A stretch of DNA of 64,000 bases from Promethearchaeota archaeon (GTDB lineage Archaea > Asgardarchaeota > Lokiarchaeia > Sigynarchaeales > SOKP01). Below the pieces are notes generated by a model. The model worked only from the letters and a program-made list of their open reading frames with translations. It was not told the origin of the DNA and ran no database searches. Below are positions 17,920 to 27,272 of the stretch, piece by piece (positions within the stretch are counted from its first letter, which is position 1; each line of letters starts with the position of its first letter). Position numbers and translations under genes: made by a program. Location of the stretch: positions 22,162-86,161 of the forward strand of contig JAHLWT010000174.1 in the NCBI GenBank assembly GCA_019057775.1, given 5' to 3'.

Positions 17920-18963
17920 CTAAAATAGGAAAACAATCCACATCCCAAATCCAGTTAAGATAGGATTTAAAATATTATCCGTAATATTCTTTGCATAAAA
18001 ATCGACTAATAAAAACAGAACAGTTGCACTAATACTCATGAAAATTATTTTTTCAAAACTTATTGCCATCCATCTATGAAATAATAAGGAAGTTATTAGA
18101 ACTATTATAAATGTGGTTAAACCACCTGCAATAAAACCCTCTATTGTTTTATTTGAATTTTTTCTAAGGCTGTGTTTACCATACTTCTTTCCAATTAGAC
18201 ATGCTGCTGCATCTGCTCCAGTAGTTATTAAAGCAACAGAAGCGAGGATAGGGAAGGGAGCAAAAAGAAATGGTGTTAATGCAAGAACTAATGGTGTTGA
18301 AGCTACAAAAGTATTCAACTCACTTTGTTTCATAGCCCTAAACCATTTTTGTGCCCATTTAGGAACCAAATAATATTTATTTAACCGGGCAAGATCACCT
18401 ATTTGAAACATAATAACAAAACCATAACCCACAGTAATAATCAAACTATAAGAAAAACTATAGAGATCTAAACCCCACTGTATTAAAATCCCTGTATCAT
18501 TTAGAATAATCCCTATTATCCAAAATGTAAAAATTATAATAGGGGCAATTAAATGTAAAAACTTTCTTCCAAATTCGCTACTTAAATCATCGACCCAATT
18601 TTCGCTAAAATCGGCACAAAATTTGTCATAATCTCTCGCTGCCATAATTTCTGGATTTTTTTTGGATAAAATAGCGTTGTATGCTAACATCAAACTCCAT
18701 ATGCTCATTTCAATTAATAATAATATGGAAGTAAACAGCCATAAGTAATTTAATGAACGAGAACTCAAATTGGGTGAATGGAAACTGTACATAAAAGGAA
18801 ATAATATACCTGCTAATAAAAACAATGACGCAATTAATAACTCATTTGTGAACAGATGTGCTTGAATTTTTGATTCTCTATTTTTAATTGTATATAATAA
18901 CATTACGATAAAATAACCAATTAAAATCAAGCTTGTTGGCAAAAAGAGCATATTGCTAACCAT
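17920..18963 (-). CDS. Polytopic dolichol/phytol kinase-like protein (CDP-diglyceride synthase-like fold) A
   Basis: 347 residues, about nine TM helices. The loop ITTGADAAACLIGKKYGKHS followed by NSNKTIEGFIAGG is the signature of the dolichol kinase/phytol kinase/phosphatidate cytidylyltransferase group (G-D-x-x-A-x-x-x-G-x-x-x-G-k ... n-K-T-x-E-G). The first part also has GRKFLHLIAPIIIF, the 'RK..H' motif of phytol/dolichol kinases. It probably phosphorylates or activates a polyprenol or lipid with CTP at the membrane. The upstream gene (18992) is a same-strand paralogue 28 bases away, which suggests a tandem duplication. Confidence 0.82.
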   Translation of the reverse strand: MVSNMLFLPTSLILIGYFIVMLLYTIKNRESKIQAHLFTNELLIASLFLLAGILFPFMYSFHSPNLSSRSLNYLWLFTSILLLIEMSIWSLMLAYNAILSKKNPEIMAARDYDKFCADFSENWVDDLSSEFGRKFLHLIAPIIIFTFWIIGIILNDTGILIQWGLDLYSFSYSLIITVGYGFVIMFQIGDLARLNKYYLVPKWAQKWFRAMKQSELNTFVASTPLVLALTPFLFAPFPILASVALITTGADAAACLIGKKYGKHSLRKNSNKTIEGFIAGGLTTFIIVLITSLLFHRWMAISFEKIIFMSISATVLFLLVDFYAKNITDNILNPILTGFGMWIVFLF

Positions 18964-18991
18964 AAAAGGTGAATAATTTAAAAATTTTTTT

Positions 18992-20110
18992 CTAAAACCA
19001 TCCTACAATAATAGAAGCATAATTGAGATTGAAAAGAAATCTAATCACCACATAAGCCAAACTACATGCAATAGGAATTAGTAGATTGTCTGATATCTTT
19101 AAAGGTTTACTAGTAAAAATATCACATGCTAAAAATATAATGGTAAAAATGAATGACCATAAAATTCCTACAAAAAAGATACATATCCAAAAGGTAATTA
19201 ACACACCTGCGACGGTTCCCTCCCAAGTTTTATTTTTATTCCATGAGATATGAATTTTACCAAACCTTATTCCAATTTGACTTGTTGAGAGATCGCTAAT
19301 AGAACTAATTCCTAAAATTGCCAAAAAGATCATTGGTGGGCAAATAAAACTGGCAAACAGTTGCCCTATAGCAAAATATAGATAAGTCCCATAACTTTTT
19401 TTTTCCTCTGAAGTAAGATATAATTTAGGAAAAATATTAAATAAAAAAGAGAAATGTTTAGACTTTCGGGTGAATTCATTAGCGAGTGTAAACAAACAGA
19501 AAATATAGAATAAGAAAAATAAAAGGTAATAAAACCATCCAAATGAAAAAAGAACTTCGCTTATAGAATTCGGCTCATTTAATAGGTTAATATAGATTAA
19601 AAACATATTATTCTCCTCAGGAATCATTCCTGCTGAAGACCCAGCGAAATATAATACTAGAGATAATCCAATACTCCACGCAATTAGAAGAAAAATAAAA
19701 AGTATAACATGGTTTAATTTTCGAAGAACATCCTTTTTGGACTTACTCCATTTTTCAACCTTATTTTCCAATTTATTTACAAATTTAGAAATCTTTTGCT
19801 TAGTATTTTCTTTAACCGAGCGAGATAATCCCGTTGAAGATAAAACTAGTAATCCAACAATAACTAATGGTGAACCCAATACTAAAAGCCATAATGGAAC
19901 AAAAAACAAACGTAATTCTTCATCCTGATTCATTATTAATAACAAAAAGGAAATATGAAAGAAAATAAATATCAATGAACTGATTCCAAGATAATTGTTT
20001 AGAGTATCAGGTTTATAAGAAAAACGCACGTAAAAAAAAGTCAACAAAAAAAAGGATAATAGAAGTAATATGAACCAGAAGTAAAAGTAATCCATATAAT
20101 TTTTGACCAA
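18992..20110 (-). CDS. Polytopic dolichol/phytol kinase-like protein B
   Basis: 372 residues, nine to ten TM helices. It shares with the downstream gene the motifs DVLRKLNHVILFIF (RK..H) and GISSISDLSTSQIGIRFGK followed by NKNKTWEGTVAGV, the nucleotide-binding signature of the dolichol kinase/CDP-diglyceride synthase group. The position of the first Asp (ISD) is shifted against copy A, so the two may use different lipids. Order of genes: this one first, copy A second, same strand, 28-base gap. Exact substrate not predictable. Confidence 0.8.
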   Translation of the reverse strand: MVKNYMDYFYFWFILLLLSFFLLTFFYVRFSYKPDTLNNYLGISSLIFIFFHISFLLLIMNQDEELRLFFVPLWLLVLGSPLVIVGLLVLSSTGLSRSVKENTKQKISKFVNKLENKVEKWSKSKKDVLRKLNHVILFIFLLIAWSIGLSLVLYFAGSSAGMIPEENNMFLIYINLLNEPNSISEVLFSFGWFYYLLFFLFYIFCLFTLANEFTRKSKHFSFLFNIFPKLYLTSEEKKSYGTYLYFAIGQLFASFICPPMIFLAILGISSISDLSTSQIGIRFGKIHISWNKNKTWEGTVAGVLITFWICIFFVGILWSFIFTIIFLACDIFTSKPLKISDNLLIPIACSLAYVVIRFLFNLNYASIIVGWF

Positions 20111-20259
20111 TTAATTATTATCTATTCTTTATTTGGTTGTAATCATTAAATAAGTATATACTTTTTATTAATTTATAATTGTTAAATTTAAGAAAAAATC
20201 TATTTAATAATCAAATTCTCAACATATAAATCTCAACACAATACCCAGGAATATCGATT

Positions 20260-20865
20260 TTGACAAAAATTATATTAGCTTCGAAATCATTTGACCGTAG
20301 AGAATTATTCAAACGTCTTGGGATTCCTTTTGGGACACTTATTACTGATATTAATGAAGAAAAATATAAAATGAATATCACAAACCCTCTTAAGTTAGTA
20401 AAAGAATTGGCTAAAGCAAAAGCCTTACACGCTAAAGAAATTCAGTTAAAAAAGAATGAGGATGCGATCATTATTGCAGCAGATACAATCATCGAGTTCA
20501 ATGGGGAAATTATTGGTAAAGCTAATGATGAAAATGAGGCATTTGAAATCCTCAAAAAATTATCTGGAAATGTACATAACCTCATTACCGGAATTGCAAT
20601 TTGTCAGACAAATGATCCCAAAGTATTTATCGATTCAGATATAACAACTGTAGAATTCCTTAAGCTTTCTAATGAGGAAATCTGGAAATATATTAAAACT
20701 AAGGAATGGGATGGACGAGCAGGAGCTTATTCAATAAGAGATAAAGCAAGCTTATTCATACATAGAATTTGTGGCTCCTCATCGAATGTAATTGGCTTAC
20801 CTATGCACAAATTATATTGTATCTTGAAAAACGAATTCGGGTTTGATTTACTTCAGTTAAATTGA
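20260..20865 (+). CDS. Maf-like nucleotide pyrophosphatase
   Basis: 201 residues, complete Maf: ASKSFDRRELFKRLG (family A-S-x-S-x-R-x-x-L-L), AADTIIEFNGEIIGKA with the catalytic Asp, then LSGNVHNLITGIAI, and WDGRAGAYSIRDKASLFIHR plus SSNVIGLPMHKL. These enzymes hydrolyse non-canonical or modified nucleoside triphosphates in the cytosol (house-cleaning). No ATG lies near; TTG at 20260 is the start and gives the correct N-terminus (family M-x-x-I-x-L-A-S). Confidence 0.9.
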   Translation: MTKIILASKSFDRRELFKRLGIPFGTLITDINEEKYKMNITNPLKLVKELAKAKALHAKEIQLKKNEDAIIIAADTIIEFNGEIIGKANDENEAFEILKKLSGNVHNLITGIAICQTNDPKVFIDSDITTVEFLKLSNEEIWKYIKTKEWDGRAGAYSIRDKASLFIHRICGSSSNVIGLPMHKLYCILKNEFGFDLLQLN

Positions 20866-20917
20866 GCAGAGCATCCAATTCTGAGATTTTTTTAAGTTTA
20901 AAATCACAATTTTCAGC

Positions 20918-21133
20918 TTATCTATCTGAAAGACCTTTCCAAATCTGTAGATCTTTATAAAACTTTAAAAATTTTTCAAACCTTGAAATAAGATTATCAT
21001 AATATTCTTGATCGGCATATCTCCTTTGAGATAAATCTCTAGCAAGGGTAATCCCGTTTTTATACCGTGTTATTTTTTCATCGATCACATCTCCCTTTTG
21101 TTTATGTTTATTCTTAAAACAAAAAAATATCAC
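20918..21133 (-). CDS. Small hypothetical protein
   Basis: 71 codons at most. The likely protein core is DEKITRYKNGITLARDLSQR followed by a helix YYDNLISRFEKFLKFYKDL. The first 15 residues (phenylalanine-lysine-rich) may not be coding; a GTG 15 codons in, behind an AAGGGAG site, could be the real start. It lies 37 bases after the DUF1028 gene on the same strand, so may be the operon's second gene. Not recognised. Confidence 0.4.
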   Translation of the reverse strand: MIFFCFKNKHKQKGDVIDEKITRYKNGITLARDLSQRRYADQEYYDNLISRFEKFLKFYKDLQIWKGLSDR

Positions 21134-21170
21134 GGTATTATCTTTTTGAAAATTTCGATTTTACGGTTTT

Positions 21171-22115
21171 TTACGTCAAAGATAATACTCTATCTAATTC
21201 CTCTTTTGATAAATTTAATATTTCTGAATCAGGAAGTCTTTCCGTTAGTATACGCCAATTATTATCTTTCCTGAAGACATTTGCAAATAAAACTAAAGCT
21301 TCCTCCAATTTATTATTATTTGCCAATGAAATTGCCGTCCAGTACTTCATTTCAAGATTTTCTGGAAACATTTTTTGTGAAATCTCATATTCTTCAAGTG
21401 CTTTAATAGTATCCCCTTTTTCTATTGCAAGATCACCATTATTCATATGTTCATATGCACGAAATACTTTAAGCAATCTGTCTAATTCTTTTAATGGATC
21501 TTGATGATCTTCTATTCTTAACTCAATAAGAGGATCATCCCATTTATTTTCTATCTGTTTACCTGCTACTATCAACAGAACTGCAGATTGTTTTCCTCTA
21601 ATATCTCCTCCTACTTTTTCTGCTGCTTCTAATGTTTTAACTATACGCTCTGGTAACGGTAGATTTTCATGCTCTTTATAAGCACTTGCCATCGTGCCCC
21701 ACACTTCTTCAGATAGCATCATATTTGCTTGTACAGAAAATTGATCTCCAACGATATGGCCCGCTTGTTTAATACATTTTATTCCCGTATGAGTAGCCAC
21801 TCTCCCATTAACATCAAGAATAGAAACTTGACGTACTTCTTTTCCATCATCCTCTGAAAGTAAAATATCTAATGCTTCTTGAGGTGATTTGCCTTGCTTT
21901 AGAAATTCAAGTCCTCTTAATCCATACGATTTATTGACAAGAGCTTGAGTTGCAACTACACCAACACCAGATTCTCCCCATGAAACAATGCTCCCTACCG
22001 AAAACCAATGACTTTGGACTCCAACTCCCATTTCTCCAGTTTTAGGATCACGAGCTACGATTGAATATGTGTGTACAATTGGTTTCTTATAAGGCTTGTT
22101 TTTTTTTATAGTCAT
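21171..22115 (-). CDS. DUF1028 (Ntn-hydrolase-like) protein with TPR-like tail
   Basis: 314 residues. Residues ~12-230 are a full DUF1028: YSIVARDPKTGEMGVGVQSH, VSWGESGVGVVATQALVN, LLSEDDGKEVRQVSILD, GHIVGDQFSVQANML-type motif and GGDIRGKQSAVLLIVAG. The family has an Ntn-hydrolase-like fold of unknown substrate. From about 230 a helical pair (AIEKGDTIKALEEYEISQKM, YWTAISLANNNKLEEALVLF) looks like two TPRs, as in several DUF1028 proteins. The window gives no pathway clue. The start is ATG 22115. Confidence 0.88.
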   Translation of the reverse strand: MTIKKNKPYKKPIVHTYSIVARDPKTGEMGVGVQSHWFSVGSIVSWGESGVGVVATQALVNKSYGLRGLEFLKQGKSPQEALDILLSEDDGKEVRQVSILDVNGRVATHTGIKCIKQAGHIVGDQFSVQANMMLSEEVWGTMASAYKEHENLPLPERIVKTLEAAEKVGGDIRGKQSAVLLIVAGKQIENKWDDPLIELRIEDHQDPLKELDRLLKVFRAYEHMNNGDLAIEKGDTIKALEEYEISQKMFPENLEMKYWTAISLANNNKLEEALVLFANVFRKDNNWRILTERLPDSEILNLSKEELDRVLSLT

Positions 22116-22267
22116 ATTTAATACTTTGAATTAAATGCTAAATAAAGTTTTATTACAGTTGATTCTCTCTAAAATTCAGATTTTATGATTTCTTATAGAA
22201 AAAATTAAAAGCTTCTTTATAATTTAAAATCTAATTAAAATTATTATTTCTAAGGAGAATTAAAAAG

Positions 22268-22606
22268 ATGGCAAAAAAATACAAAAATCAAGCATTGATG
22301 AAATTTTTAACTATTGTTGGTGCTTTAGTAGGCTTAGCATACTTAATTATAAGACTTATTCCGGATATTGGAAATCAATACCAACTTTTACCAATTGATG
22401 TAGGTCTTCATATTGTTGTTAATTTTATCATTGGATTAGTAGTTGTAGTACTAACTTTGTTAGTTGGATTAAGGCCAAACGATCCAATTCCATTTCATTG
22501 GTTGGTTCTTTTTATCTTTGCGATACTGTTAGTAGTATTTGTTGATATTTTAGCTGGAATATTATTAGTTATCGCATTTTTGATTGGTCTTATTGAAGAT
22601 CTATAA
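22268..22606 (+). CDS. Small three-TM membrane protein
   Basis: 112 residues with three strongly hydrophobic helices (about 14-32, 46-70, 78-108) and a basic N-terminus (MAKKYKNQALMKF), so the start should be inside the cell. A good AAGGAG site lies 9 bases before ATG 22268 and a TATA-like element about 60 bases upstream. Followed by T-rich terminator sequence. No family recognised. Confidence 0.65.
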   Translation: MAKKYKNQALMKFLTIVGALVGLAYLIIRLIPDIGNQYQLLPIDVGLHIVVNFIIGLVVVVLTLLVGLRPNDPIPFHWLVLFIFAILLVVFVDILAGILLVIAFLIGLIEDL

Positions 22607-22624
22607 TGATTAATGTGTGACCTT

Positions 22625-22650
22625 AATATTTTTTAATTTTTTTTTTGTTT
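22625..22650 (+). terminator. T-rich terminator
   Basis: T runs of six and ten within 25 bases after the small membrane-protein gene, and shared with the convergent ATP-grasp gene that ends at 22657. Confidence 0.4.
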
Positions 22651-22656
22651 GAAAAA

Positions 22657-23535
22657 TTAAGATGTTGCATTTTCTAAAAAATAGTTAACAATTTCTCCAG
22701 CTATATTTAATTTTGAAACTTTTTGGAGAGCAGTAAATCCTGGAATAGAATTTACTTCCAAAACAAGAAGACCATCTTTACTCTCAACGATGTCAACACC
22801 AGCAATCTCAGTTCTTGTTATTCTAGCAGCTTTTACTGCTAATTTTTCAAGCTCATCAGTGATTTTTATTGGTTCGGGTTTAGCACCAAAATTGATATTT
22901 GTTTTCCAATGATCACCTATCCTATACATCCCAGCGATAGCTTTATCACCAAGTACTAAAATCCTTATATCCCGATTATTATGTTCTATAAATTCTTGTA
23001 AATAAAAAACCTGATTCAGTTTACTAAGAGAATATATCACATTTTCTGCAAAGCCTTTGTCATTTAATCTTGTAATACCAACTCCTTTTGAACCAAATAG
23101 AGGTTTAATAACACAATCATTCCCCAATTCTTCATAGGCTTCTAATGCTCTATTAGGATCTTCGCAGATTATAGTTTTGGGTGTTGGAATCTTAGCATTA
23201 TCTAAAAATACAGATGTCAGAAACTTATCACTTGCAATCTCTAAAGACTCTCTCGAATTAATTAATTTTACACCACATTCTTCAATTGCTCTTAAAATAT
23301 CAAGGCGAAAAAAGATTTTTTGGGTTTCAGCTGCTCCAAATCCTCTTACCAAAGCTGCTTTTGGTTCAAGTTTTTCAAATATATTTTTAAACTTAGTATT
23401 GAAAGAAATGTTTACTTTCATTGTTGAGGGAATAAAGTATTGGACGTTATATTTACGATTTTCAAATTCTTTAGCCAAACTCTGTACTTCTGGATCCGAA
23501 GGATTTGGTGTAATAAGCATCGACTGCATTTTCAT
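22657..23535 (-). CDS. RimK-family ATP-grasp ligase (MptN/CofF/LysX-like)
   Basis: 292 residues. After an N-terminal pre-ATP-grasp domain, the ATP-grasp core shows CVIKPLFGSKGVGITRL (glycine-rich loop), QEFIEHNNRDIRILVLGDKA, AARITRTEIAGVDIVESKDG and the metal-binding LVLEVNSIPGFTALQKVS (E-x-N). This is the RimK-like group that adds glutamate to proteins or cofactors: MptN adds Glu to tetrahydromethanopterin/sarcinapterin, CofF to F420, LysX to the lysine carrier. No LysW-type carrier is nearby, so a cofactor glutamylase is most likely, but this is inference. The start is ATG 23535 or ATG 23529 (second codon set). Confidence 0.85.
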   Translation of the reverse strand: MKMQSMLITPNPSDPEVQSLAKEFENRKYNVQYFIPSTMKVNISFNTKFKNIFEKLEPKAALVRGFGAAETQKIFFRLDILRAIEECGVKLINSRESLEIASDKFLTSVFLDNAKIPTPKTIICEDPNRALEAYEELGNDCVIKPLFGSKGVGITRLNDKGFAENVIYSLSKLNQVFYLQEFIEHNNRDIRILVLGDKAIAGMYRIGDHWKTNINFGAKPEPIKITDELEKLAVKAARITRTEIAGVDIVESKDGLLVLEVNSIPGFTALQKVSKLNIAGEIVNYFLENATS

Positions 23536-23609
23536 TCTCCTTAAAAAAAATTACTTAATTAATCTATAGCACTAATTTTTAAATAAATTTAAGTTCTTAT
23601 AAATTATAT

Positions 23610-24236
23610 ATGAATTCAATGGATCTTGAAGATAATGGAAATGAAATAGAGAGATTATCACATATACTAAGTAAAATTCAAAACCTCTACTACAAAAAAA
23701 AAGAACAACTCGAAGAATTACAAGTGGAGATAAATGAATTACGAGATATTGTAAATTTCTTAAATACTCTTATAACAAATAAATCATTTCAGAGTGCCGA
23801 TGAATTTTACTCAAAATCGCTAGTTAAAAGAGATGATGCATCCATTGAAGAAAACTATTTTGTTGAAGATATTCCTAAAGAGAAAGTTGAAGGAACAAAT
23901 ATTAAAAGAAAGATATTCTCTAAAAATAAAGAAATTGAAGAAAATCTATTATGTGTCTTGAATTTTTTCGATCTCAATAGAGTAGAGATAAAATTCCTTG
24001 ACCCTGTTCAAAGATCGATAAAAGAGACTTCTGAAGATTTTTTACGTCTTTTTATTAGGGGGGCACTAATTAAAATCAAGGAAAAAAATCCAGAAATGAG
24101 TTTAAAGTATGATTACTATAAGGAAACTGATTTAATCGAACTTATACATATTACTAATTTAACTTCTATAGATGATTATGATATAATTACATCGAAAATC
24201 AGAGAACTCTTGGCTGAAGAAATTTCTTCAGACTAA
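23610..24236 (+). CDS. Coiled-coil hypothetical protein
   Basis: 208 residues. Residues ~10-55 form a long heptad coiled coil (NLYYKKKEQLEELQVEINEL). A charged linker (about 60-110) leads to a C-terminal alpha/beta domain (VEIKFLDPVQRSIKETSEDF, LIRGALIKIKEKNPEMSLKY). The C-terminal domain has the look of a small scaffold or longin-like fold but no confident match. Divergent from the ATP-grasp gene with a short shared promoter region. No function assigned. Confidence 0.6.
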   Translation: MNSMDLEDNGNEIERLSHILSKIQNLYYKKKEQLEELQVEINELRDIVNFLNTLITNKSFQSADEFYSKSLVKRDDASIEENYFVEDIPKEKVEGTNIKRKIFSKNKEIEENLLCVLNFFDLNRVEIKFLDPVQRSIKETSEDFLRLFIRGALIKIKEKNPEMSLKYDYYKETDLIELIHITNLTSIDDYDIITSKIRELLAEEISSD

Positions 24237-24438
24237 TAAAAATACTTTATAATCAAGCTATGATACTTCGATTCCAGATTTGGAATAACTTGAAATTCAT
24301 TAATTAAAGTTATCGTCATCATATACAAAAAATTATATTGAGATAATATATTGTTTAATTAAACTAAATTAGCAAAAATTAATTATTCAAGAAATTCTTA
24401 TTAACTTTAACGAAATTATCTAAAGGAGCGAATTAATC

Positions 24439-25266
24439 ATGGCTAAAAAGAAGAAATGGCTGAAAAAATCGATTTTGCAAATGCCGATTGTGCATTCTAA
24501 ATTTCATGATACTAAACTTGAGAGTGTATTAATTAAAAAATCATTAGAATTTTTAACAGGTGAAAAAGCAGACGCACCCTCTTTCTTATTTCTTTCAGGA
24601 GCTTTTTTTGATGTAAAATCCTTTGCTTATTCTGGATTAAGAGCTTGGAAGGGTGCTGTAAAACCTTCTGAATCTAATGGTGGTAGACGACCTGTCTTAG
24701 AGGCTACTTTTGCATCATTATCTGTGTATTTAAGCTCACTTTTATCTCTTCAGGCAGATTTTTATTTTGCGTACGATGAAATTAAAGATATCTTATTGGA
24801 AAAAAAAAGAGAGGATCTCTGGGCGATAGTTTCAGAAAAATTACCTTTTATTTCTGTACCTCCAAAGGAAATGTATGGCTCTCAAGTATCTCCAATTTCT
24901 CCTTACTTTGTTATTAAACAAGACGAGGATCTTACATTAGGAGAGATTTATCCCTCAGCATATTTATCTCAAGTTATTAAAAATATTAAAACCCGATTCT
25001 TCATATTTTACCAATACCAGGGATATTCTGCTTTTGGATTTTTTAATTCATTACCTGATCTTTCAAAGCTTGGATTTGAGGAGAAAGTAAGAGATTTTGA
25101 AGATGATCCGACTTCAGAGAATTTAATAAAGTATTCAAAAAACGCGAAAAACGTAAAGGAAGTTTTAATAGCGCTTATTAATGCTCATAATAATGCTTTC
25201 CTCGAACAATTTTTAATTCCTGATTATGAATTATTACTTAATAAATTATTAGAGGGGGAGACATAG
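24439..25266 (+). CDS. Hypothetical protein upstream of a small GTPase
   Basis: 275 residues, unrecognised. Basic N-terminus (MAKKKKWLKKSI), then mixed alpha/beta segments with aromatic stretches (ADAPSFLFLSGAFFDVKSFAYSG, FFIFYQYQGYSAFGFF). No membrane helix, no catalytic motif. An AAAGGAG site precedes ATG 24439. The GTPase gene starts four bases after its stop, so the two are almost certainly co-translated and may act as GTPase plus effector or regulator. Confidence 0.7.
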   Translation: MAKKKKWLKKSILQMPIVHSKFHDTKLESVLIKKSLEFLTGEKADAPSFLFLSGAFFDVKSFAYSGLRAWKGAVKPSESNGGRRPVLEATFASLSVYLSSLLSLQADFYFAYDEIKDILLEKKREDLWAIVSEKLPFISVPPKEMYGSQVSPISPYFVIKQDEDLTLGEIYPSAYLSQVIKNIKTRFFIFYQYQGYSAFGFFNSLPDLSKLGFEEKVRDFEDDPTSENLIKYSKNAKNVKEVLIALINAHNNAFLEQFLIPDYELLLNKLLEGET

Positions 25267-25270
25267 AAAA

Positions 25271-25906
25271 ATGGTTAATATTGGCCTTTTGGGTGATATT
25301 AGTGTTGGAAAAACTAGCCTCCTTCGCCTCTTCGTCAGGTATTTGAAAAAAGGAGATATTGAGAAAGTCAAAGGTGGTAAAAAGTGTTCAGTTGTAAAAG
25401 CTGACTTTTCGGGAGAGGCTACTGTCCCAGGAGGGGAAAAGGAGGATGTTCTTAATGAAAAAGAAACTAAGACAATCCATCCTAACCGAATTGTTTTTAG
25501 AGAAGATGCTAGCAACAAAGCTCACACGATCTTCGCACCTGGTGGAGATAGAGCGCGTGCCGTCGTGAAAATGGGCATAATAACAATATCCCGTATTGCT
25601 ACGCAAATAGTTGCCATCTTTTCATGCGATAGAGATTTAGATTCTCAGTTCGAATTTTTTAACGATGTACGATTTTTCCCAGATAAGATTTTTGTATGTA
25701 TAAATAAGGTCGATTTAATTGAAGGAGATATAGAGAAAAATCTGGAAGAAATGAAAAAGAAAATTACTGATTTTTTTAGCAAGAGAAAGATTGAGATGGT
25801 TGACTTCTATATTACTTGTGGTGAAACTATTGAAGGTTTTGAGGATATAGAGATGTATAATAACCGAGTTGCGGAAATGCTTTTAGAAATTACTACAAAA
25901 AATTAA
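25271..25906 (+). CDS. Small GTPase-like protein (Ras/Arf-superfamily-like)
   Basis: 211 residues. P-loop GDISVGKTS at residues 8-16; a long switch-like insert (about 25-80); a G3-like position FAPGGDRARAVVKMG where the family DxPG becomes APGG; G4 NKVDL at about 147; and a G5-like CGETIEGF near 180. This matches archaeal ATP/GTP-binding proteins related to small GTPases, but with a changed G3. The usual Gln/Asp of G3 is missing, so GTP hydrolysis may need a partner. It follows the unknown gene at 24439 by four bases, the same transcriptional unit. Confidence 0.8.
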   Translation: MVNIGLLGDISVGKTSLLRLFVRYLKKGDIEKVKGGKKCSVVKADFSGEATVPGGEKEDVLNEKETKTIHPNRIVFREDASNKAHTIFAPGGDRARAVVKMGIITISRIATQIVAIFSCDRDLDSQFEFFNDVRFFPDKIFVCINKVDLIEGDIEKNLEEMKKKITDFFSKRKIEMVDFYITCGETIEGFEDIEMYNNRVAEMLLEITTKN

Positions 25907-26074
25907 TCTTTTTAAAAATATATTTTTCATATATTGCCTTTTTAAAATTTCTATAAATTTATTCTATATAGCCAATTATTCGATATTTTTTCGAAATTCA
26001 TACAACGATTAAAGGAGAGATGACCTTTTGAAGGAAGAAATTGATAATATTGTATATTATAGCTTAAAGCAAAT

Positions 26075-26602
26075 TTAATGAATTAATTTTTTTTTAACTT
26101 TTAACGCAATTTTCATAAACAATTTTTCTAAATCAAGTAGATAACCTATTAATGGAGTTAAGTGCACTTGATTTAAACTCGAATCAACATTCAAAAATCC
26201 CATTTTTTCCAATTCTTTTAAATCTTGTAATATTCCTTTTTTTTTTCTCAATTCCTTTATTTTTTGGATATTTCCTACTCCAGAATTATTAATGCAACAA
26301 ATTAAAGTACAAAACATTGATGCTGCTAATCTAGGTTTCCCATCGAATATATTTGCTGAAATTATATCTGAAGAATTAAAATTAAACGAAAGATACCAAT
26401 GAGAATTCAATGGATTAAATCTAATTTGAAGCCCTAATGGTTCTAAATAATTGGATAGATGTTTAATTAGGTTTTGGAAATAAATTGATTTATTCTTGTC
26501 TTTTACATTTAGAGCATCAAGTATATCTTTTTCAGTGGCCCCTATCTGATATAAATTTATCTTTTTACTTAACAAATTCATTAAAACTGTCAATTCATTC
26601 AT
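26075..26602 (-). CDS. Kite-type winged-helix subunit (ScpB-like) of the SMC complex
   Basis: 175 residues, fourth in a minus-strand operon with SMC and kleisin. It has two winged-helix-like halves: IGATEKDILDALNVKDKNKS ... LSNYLEPLGLQIRFNPLNSHWYLSF (the ScpB 'L-x-x-Y-x-x-x-x-G-x-x-x-x-x-x-x-g-x-x-x-L' pattern) and a second with ILQDLKELEKMGFLNVD. Length and order (last, after kleisin) fit ScpB/kite, though similarity is weak. Kite dimers bind the kleisin linker. The gap to the kleisin stop is 15 bases. Confidence 0.65.
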   Translation of the reverse strand: MNELTVLMNLLSKKINLYQIGATEKDILDALNVKDKNKSIYFQNLIKHLSNYLEPLGLQIRFNPLNSHWYLSFNFNSSDIISANIFDGKPRLAASMFCTLICCINNSGVGNIQKIKELRKKKGILQDLKELEKMGFLNVDSSLNQVHLTPLIGYLLDLEKLFMKIALKVKKKLIH

Positions 26603-26617
26603 ATTTTTCTCCTCACA

Positions 26618-27265
26618 TTATAAATACAAAAATCCTGTTTCCTTTTGATATTGCACTTTACCTAGTTGAAGAAGGTGTAAAAGATACACAAAATTTTTAA
26701 AAAGTTTTACTTGAGACTTCTCTTCAATAAAAATTTCATCATAAGAACATGGAAGTTTATCTTTTATAGAATTAAAAAATAGCATCATCTTTTCTGTAAA
26801 TTTATGAGTTGGAATTTCTAGTAAGAAATTATCTTTAAAATCTATTTTATCTACATGCTCTATTATATAAGTTTCTCCTTTCCTCTTGTCCAATTTTTCT
26901 TTAGAAGATTCAAGAAAGTCCAATGAAAGTGTGTTAATAGTAAAAGGCTCTCTCCAACACTCTTCAAAAAGTTGGTAAATTTCTGAATCTTCTGGTTTAG
27001 AATTTAAATAATTCAAAAAGACTTTATCATTATCCAAACTACTGAGTAAGAGTTTTAGTTCTTCGAATTTCTGATTAAGAAGTTGGAAAATTTTCTCATA
27101 AGTAATAGAATATTTACTAAGGTTATGGATATTGAGAGTATCCTTTAATTCTGTAAAGATAAATGCTAATTCTACATCTAATAAAGAAATTTCTCCTGAG
27201 TATACCTTGTTTTTAATACTTTCAATCTTTTTAGTAATTTCCGTTGAATAATCTAAGTGCTCCAT
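26618..27265 (-). CDS. Kleisin-like subunit (ScpA-like) of the SMC complex
   Basis: 215 residues. N-terminal helices (about 5-70) fit the SMC-neck-binding domain; the centre is acidic and poorly conserved; the last ~40 residues (QVKLFKNFVYLLHLLQLGKVQYQKETGFLYL region) match the C-terminal winged helix of ScpA/Rad21 (V-x-x-F-x-x-L-L-x-L-x-x-x-g-k-v-x-x-x-Q-x-x-x-F-x-x-I), which docks on an SMC head. It lies between SMC (7 bases upstream) and the kite gene (15 bases downstream). Assignment by motif plus operon position. Confidence 0.7.
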   Translation of the reverse strand: MEHLDYSTEITKKIESIKNKVYSGEISLLDVELAFIFTELKDTLNIHNLSKYSITYEKIFQLLNQKFEELKLLLSSLDNDKVFLNYLNSKPEDSEIYQLFEECWREPFTINTLSLDFLESSKEKLDKRKGETYIIEHVDKIDFKDNFLLEIPTHKFTEKMMLFFNSIKDKLPCSYDEIFIEEKSQVKLFKNFVYLLHLLQLGKVQYQKETGFLYL

Positions 27266-27272
27266 TTTCTAT

